Positions 59,350 through 64,000 of a stretch of DNA of 64,000 nt are shown here, piece by piece. Each line of letters opens with the position of its first letter. Position 1 is the stretch's first letter. The stretch is from Hyalella azteca. Lineage: Eukaryota > Arthropoda > Malacostraca > Amphipoda > Hyalellidae. A program made the translations under genes and the position numbers. The notes under the pieces were generated by a model, which did not search any database, was not told where the DNA came from, and saw only the letters and a list, made by a program, of their open reading frames with translations. The stretch covers positions 4,073-68,072 of the forward strand of contig NW_025934678.1 of NCBI RefSeq assembly GCF_000764305.2, read 5' to 3'.

Positions 59350-60745
59350 GGAATCCAGCCACGCTTCTTAGTATAGAATTTATAATTCAAGTCTACAAAT
59401 GATCAGACCGAGGGCATAGTGAATGTCTCATACATAATTGCGTGCGCCTGAAGCTATCTTATTCCGTGTATCATAAAATGATGACTTCATTAATCCAAAT
59501 CAATTACCTCATCGACAGAAAGTCAAATCTTTGCTCAAACTTTTTGTGCCGTTACTGTGCAGGATACGAAAACTTGGAATGAGGTGAGGTTATGGCAGTC
59601 CCTGAGGGATCATGCAGGTAAATGTCGTGAGCTGAAGCCATGAGTTCGATAATGCACGGCAAAAACAAATACGATTCCCGCCCCATTGGAATTAGATTTC
59701 CTTCGATGCGTGAAAGCAGTTTTCTAGGACGAACTTCAAAGTACACTGAACGTTTCCACGCGGCGTGTGAGGTAAATGTGGACATCTCCCACTAGTCGAT
59801 GGAGCACAACATAATCAATGTTACCAGAATCAATAATACGTAACTTTACCTTTATCGTGTCAGCAGCTGAAGTGCCGACACTGGCCCTTGCTGATGTTCC
59901 ACTAAATTATTAAAGCAAATTAACGGCATTTGACGTTTTTAGATTAAACGAATTTTCATAACTCTTTTTAAACTAGGTTTTGAGTGCAAAAAGCCGTTCC
60001 ACCCACTGTTTCTTAACTGATTAAGGTATTATTGATCATAATGTTCTTCCTTTAATTAAATAAGACTTTTGCTTCATCCACTAAACTCTGTGTTAAATGT
60101 ATCAATGTGACCCACAATCTTGACCCACTTATTAGGGCATTTTCTCATTTATGGAAAAAATGCACTATTGTGCTCGCCATGTCCGTCCGTCTGTCCGTCC
60201 GTGACTTCACGTTTTTGTCGACGAGAAAATGCGCTCTCTGTCACTCACTGCAGTGAGTACTGAGTTATATTTTTTTAAGGGTTATACCACGTTCTCTATA
60301 TGTTAATTTTAAAAGTAAAACCAATGCAGCAAAATTGGCGGTATGATTGACCGCTCAATCATCAGAATGAAAAATATTCGTAAATATTATTGCGTTGTAA
60401 CTGAAAGATCTGGCAATTTTATCTGAACAGGAATAAACTACATCACTATTATTGAAACTCGTAGAATTAATATGCACAGTCACTTGACCGAAAGTTTTTT
60501 ATAATTGTCAGAAATCACTTCATTTGAATAATGAACTTATTTACTTCTGATGTTGTTTTGGATAAACTTTATCTTACGAAACGGCAATTTTTATCTTCAG
60601 CTTCGGAGCTCTGGCTGGGAACGAGCAAGCTTGTTCTCGCCACATCTTAAAACAACGGAATTAGGATGCTTCATAAATAAAGAAATAATTAATTTAGGAT
60701 CAAACCCAACCAATATCCATTTACCAAAGTTAGAATGTTATGTGA
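59350..60745. other. Intergenic, no recognised gene
   Basis: It contains a GTCCGTCCGTCTGTCCGTCC microsatellite-like patch at 60180-60200 that often marks old transposon ends. Nothing else is supported. Confidence 0.5.
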
Positions 60746-60749
60746 TATG

Positions 60750-60990
60750 AATAAGATCGCTTTGATGGGAGATCACACTGACAGATCTGTGATGTCTATG
60801 CAATATATTGGACTATTATCTGCCGTATATCACGGCTATAAATTGCACTGGAGTCTACACAGCACTGTGTACAATAGATCGCTTTGAAGGGAGAATACAC
60901 TGACAGATCAGTGATGTCTGCACTATATATGGGATCCTTAGCTGCCGTATATCACGGCTATCTATTGTACTAGAGTCTCTACACAGCACC
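60750..60990. repeat. Tandem duplication of ~125 bp, two units
   Basis: AGATCGCTTTGA occurs at about 60753 and 60878. GCCGTATATCACGGCTAT occurs at about 60823 and 60944, and itself contains an inverted CCGTATATCACGG-like dyad. Confidence 0.85.
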
Positions 60991-61204
60991 GGACAAAACA
61001 GAGGCAAATTAATCATCTCCATAAGATACTTCTTAATTAACTAAACATATATATGTGTTGCTCATTTTCATTTACTTCAGGAAATTTGACTCACTACCAG
61101 AGTGTAAGAGTCAGCGTTCACAGATTGAGGTGTAAATATCAGTTTTGCTTTGGGTGCAGCAGAAGAATTTATTGCATGGCTCGTCATACGAATTTCCCCG
61201 GCGG

Positions 61205-61510
61205 AAGAAGTGCCCTCAACTTGATGTTGCACGCATGGCGGTGATGCCCTCAAGTTGAAGTGCCCTCAACTTGAACTCAGGTGCCCTCAACTTGAACTCA
61301 GGTGCCCTCAAGTTGAAGTGCCCCCAACTTGAACTCAGGTGCCCTCAAGTTGAAGTGCCCTCAACTTGAACTCAGGTGCCCTCAACTTGAACTCAGGTGC
61401 CCTCAAGTTGAAGTGCCCTCAACTTGAACTCAGGTGCCCTCAAGTTGAAGTGCCCTCAACTTGAACTCAGGTGCCCTCAAGTTGAAGTGCTCTCAACTTG
61501 GGGGCACCTG
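61205..61510. repeat. 37-bp (and 21-bp) minisatellite
   Basis: Units alternate GTGCCCTCAACTTGAACTCA and GTGCCCTCAAGTTGAA. CAACTTGA and TCAAGTTG are reverse complements, so adjacent half-units can pair. About eight full units. Confidence 0.9.
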
Positions 61511-62003
61511 AGGGGCTTGATTCTACTTGAACTCTAATGAAGGTATTTATTTATACATGAATATGAATATTATCTATTTATTGATAGTTAAAATTCATCA
61601 TATATGGAATAAAAATGTTAAAAATATGAATACGCAGTCGAATCGCTTTATCTTCAATCCTCACCCAAGTCATGCTTCTTGTGAACATTAATAAACATTT
61701 ATGCAAAGAAATGAGCAATTGAGACTAATTCAGGCAAGTTTTATTCTCCGAATAAAATTAAATTAAAACTAACAATGCACAAAAATTTGGAAAAATTATG
61801 ACTTCAATTAATGAATTATTGAAAACACCCGCAACTGCATCTATAGGCACTGCTGCTCCAGCACCGACTGTCACTGCAACTGCATCTATAGGCACTGTTG
61901 CACCAGCACCGACTGTCACTGCAACTGCATCTATAGGCACTGCTGCACCAGCACAGACTGTCACTGCAACTGCATCTATAGGCACTGCTGCACCAGCACT
62001 GAC

Positions 62004-62041
62004 CTGTCTCTTATACACATCTAGATGTGTATAAGAGACAG
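62004..62041. other. Nextera/Tn5 junction adapter (assembly artefact)
   Basis: Complete 38-nt palindromic adapter within the 45-bp array. Confidence 0.97.
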
Positions 62042-62105
62042 CTGCTGCACCAGCACAGACTGTCACTGCAACTGCATCTATAGGCACTGCTGCACCAGCA
62101 CAGAC

Positions 62106-62143
62106 CTGTCTCTTATACACATCTAGATGTGTATAAGAGACAG
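62106..62143. other. Nextera/Tn5 junction adapter (assembly artefact)
   Basis: Complete adapter. The repeat orientation reverses across it. Confidence 0.97.
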
Positions 62144-62272
62144 GCCTATAGATGCAGTTGCAGTGACAGTCGGTGCTGGTGCAGCAGTGCCTATAGATGC
62201 AGTTGCAGTGACAGTCGGTGCTGGTGCAGCAGTGCCTATAGATGCAGTTGCAGTGACAGTCGGTGCTGGTGC

Positions 62273-62310
62273 CTGTCTCTTATACACATCTAGATGTGTA
62301 TAAGAGACAG
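62273..62310. other. Nextera/Tn5 junction adapter (assembly artefact)
   Basis: Complete adapter within the reversed part of the array. Confidence 0.97.
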
Positions 62311-62450
62311 GTACCTATAGATGCAGTTGCAGTGACAGTCTGGTGCAGCAGTGCCTATAGATGCAGTAGCAGTGACAGTCTGCGCTGGTGCAGCAGTGCC
62401 TATAGATGCAGTAGCAGTGACAGTCGGTGCTGGTGCAGCAGTGCCTATAG

Positions 62451-62476
62451 CTGTCTCTTATACACATCTAGATGTG
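62451..62476. other. Partial Nextera/Tn5 adapter (assembly artefact)
   Basis: CTGTCTCTTATACACATCT plus AGATGTG, then a jump into the array. The repeat orientation reverses here again. Confidence 0.95.
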
Positions 62477-62744
62477 ACTGTCACTGCAGCTGCATCTATA
62501 GGCACTGCTGCTCCAGCACCGACTGTCACTGCAATTGCATCTATAGGCACTGCTGCACCAGCACTGACTGTCACTGCAATTGCGTCTATAGGCACTGCTG
62601 CACCAGCACAGACTGTCACTGCAACTGCATCTATAGGCACTGCTGCACTAGCACAGACTGTCACTGCAACTGCGTCTATAGGCACTGCTGCACCAACACC
62701 GACTGTCACTCCAACCGCACCAGTTGTCACTGCACTCAAAAATG

Positions 62745-63000
62745 CTGCTTCCGCTGCCCTGCACCAGGAGCGTCTCCGAGTCTCCCTCCTCCTGAACTGA
62801 TCATTGAGGCTCGTTGAAGGCACCTCTGTCTGATGGCGGGGCCGCTGCTTGCGCTGCTGCACAAGTCGTCAGGGCAGGGACAAGGTGTCTTTGTACTTGA
62901 ATAACAAGTGAAGGTTATACACGCCAATTGGCAAATGATATTAGTTCCAAGAATATAATAAATTGCGTTGGCTTGTATGTAATTGTACACAAACAATATC
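62745..63000 (-). repeat. Duplicated upstream block, copy 3 (inverted)
   Basis: Read on the minus strand it matches the right part of 17220-18030: ATAACCTTCACTTG, CTTGTCCCTGCCCTGACGAC, GCAGCAGCGCAAGC, then one 91-bp unit (62840-62770) and GTGCAGTGACAACTGG as at 18050-18085. Further along the minus strand it runs into the 45-bp array in place of a leader exon. Confidence 0.7.
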
Positions 63001-63004
63001 AACT

Positions 63005-63605
63005 GTAATTGTTCGCATCAATAATTGAGTCAGACGGCTAAAATTGCACCAGTTATCATAACAGTTTTGCTTCTTATGCTCGTAGCTCATCCCCGTTATA
63101 AGGAAATGAATTTAAATGCACAGTTTAATAAAATAATCAGTACATATACGTATTTAGGAACGCGGTCAGTTCAACGGACAGTGGCGTATTATTGTAGAGT
63201 ATTATTTGGAAACGATATCATATTGAATGCGCGTTCTCTTCTAAAAATAATTATAATCACATCCTGATATTGTCTCGTTCATAATCTGAAAATTAAATAC
63301 ATGAAAAGAATTTTCTGTTATTGGAGGACCTAAGTTTACGTGACTAGGGGCAAGCTAGGGGCAATACGAGGTGCATCGATTTTATTCGTCATTGATTATG
63401 AATTGTTCAGTCCATTGAGGCTGCAAAAAAATATGAATATTCTGTTTACATCAGCATCATAAAATTATATATTTAGTTACTGAGTTAGGAAACCACTTTC
63501 TGTACGAGAATAGTAAAATTGGTGCTAAAAATAGTCAAACAGAATAAAGCTCAGGAATTTTTGTCATAGATTATGACAACGTGAAGGCGGTCATCATCTG
63601 CCTGA
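63005..63605. other. No recognised gene
   Basis: A frame at 63025-63267 begins at TTG and has a hydrophobic start but no other support. Confidence 0.45.
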
Positions 63606-63609
63606 ACAT

Positions 63610-64000
63610 AAAGGGCATGCAGCGTCAGTTCTGGTGGTTCTGAATACTATGACATGCTAGTTCTGAATACTGAGGAGGGTGATGACATGCTAGTTCTGAA
63701 TACTGAGGAGGGTGGTGGCATGCTAGTTCTGAATACCGAAGTGTGTGATGACATGCTAGTTCTGAGTACTGAGGAGAGAGATGACATGCTAGTTCTGAAT
63801 ACCGAGGTGTGTGATAACATGCTAGTTCTGAGTACTGACGAGAGTGATGACACGCTAATTCTGAATACCGAAGTGTGTGATGACATGCTAGTTCTGAGTA
63901 CTGAGGAGAGAGATGACATGCTAGTTCTGAATACCGAGGTGTGTGATAAAATGCTAGTTCTGAATACTGTGGAGAGTGATGACATGCTAGTTCTGAGTAC
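63610..64000. repeat. 33-bp minisatellite running off the window
   Basis: GATGACATGCTAGTTCTGAA recurs about every 33 bp, with two alternating variants (ATACCGAGGTGTG and GTACTGAGGAGAG), suggesting a 66-bp higher-order unit. Open on the minus strand as an 11-residue repeat. Coding not established. Confidence 0.9.

Larger units (their letters stand above)
61830..62715. repeat. 45-bp minisatellite, interrupted and flipped at adapters
   Basis: GCATCTATAGGCACTGCTGC is the marker of the plus-oriented units (61830-62103 and 62480-62700). Between 62144 and 62450 the units are reversed (CCTATAGATGCAGTTGCAGT). Each orientation change coincides with a Tn5 adapter. In the minus frame the unit reads VTVGAGAAVPIDAVA, 15 residues. 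True order is unknown. Confidence 0.9.

Noticed and set aside
61758..62862. Several 80-184-codon frames rich in AAVPIDAVAVTV or CNCIYRHCC
   Set aside because: They are translations of the 45-bp array joined across adapters. At most the unit may be coding, but these concatenations are artefacts.
63025..63267. 80-codon frame with a hydrophobic N-terminus resembling a signal peptide
   Set aside because: It starts at TTG, not ATG, and has no splice signals or similarity to the leader exons.

Overview
This is eukaryotic nuclear DNA, most likely from an arthropod (probably an insect). It is AT-rich and contains remnants of Penelope-like, LINE, Tc1/mariner, hAT-like and TTAA-target elements, a solo LTR, many minisatellites, intron-like splice signals and no bacterial gene organisation. 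The species cannot be named from the sequence.

One substantial gene is visible. A 6.4-kb open exon (31338-37751, +) encodes a very large protein. In order it has a Ser-rich N-terminus, a P-loop GTPase domain, four ~150-residue helical repeats, a Gly-rich collagen-like region, a coiled coil, a hydrophobic segment and more coiled coil. A stop and frame change at 37749-37754 separate it from a 136-residue segment that looks like its C-terminus (to 38164). A 57-nt exon (30855-30911) lies upstream in the right phase. Two tandem signal-peptide-like first exons (18126-18170 and 18575-18619), each ending at GTAAGT, are also phase-compatible.

These exons sit in duplicated blocks. The upstream block at 17220-18030 recurs at 44230-45030 and, inverted, at 62745-63000. 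The small exon recurs at 45850. The start of the big exon resembles short exons at 7500 and 50759. The last two lie in an ~8-kb segmental duplication (5645-13490 and 48896-57245) whose copies differ by a hAT-like insertion, a solo LTR, an unrelated ~1.1-kb segment and a 99-bp satellite. I read the window as a decayed cluster of duplicated genes or gene pieces, in which one copy carries the GTPase/collagen-like exon.

Layout: 1-5.6 kb LINE, Penelope and mariner remnants; 5.6-13.5 kb duplication copy A; 13.5-23.1 kb minisatellites and first exons; 23.1-30.6 kb MITEs, diverged repeats and a Penelope reverse transcriptase; 30.8-38.2 kb the large gene; 38.3-48.9 kb transposon debris and second copies of the upstream block and exon 2; 48.9-57.2 kb duplication copy B; 57.2-64 kb MITEs and minisatellites.

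Assembly caution: eight copies, some partial, of the palindromic 38-nt Nextera/Tn5 junction adapter are embedded in the arrays at 19.8-20.25 kb and 62.0-62.5 kb. Order, copy number and orientation there are unreliable, and ORFs containing SYTHLDVYKRQ are artefacts.
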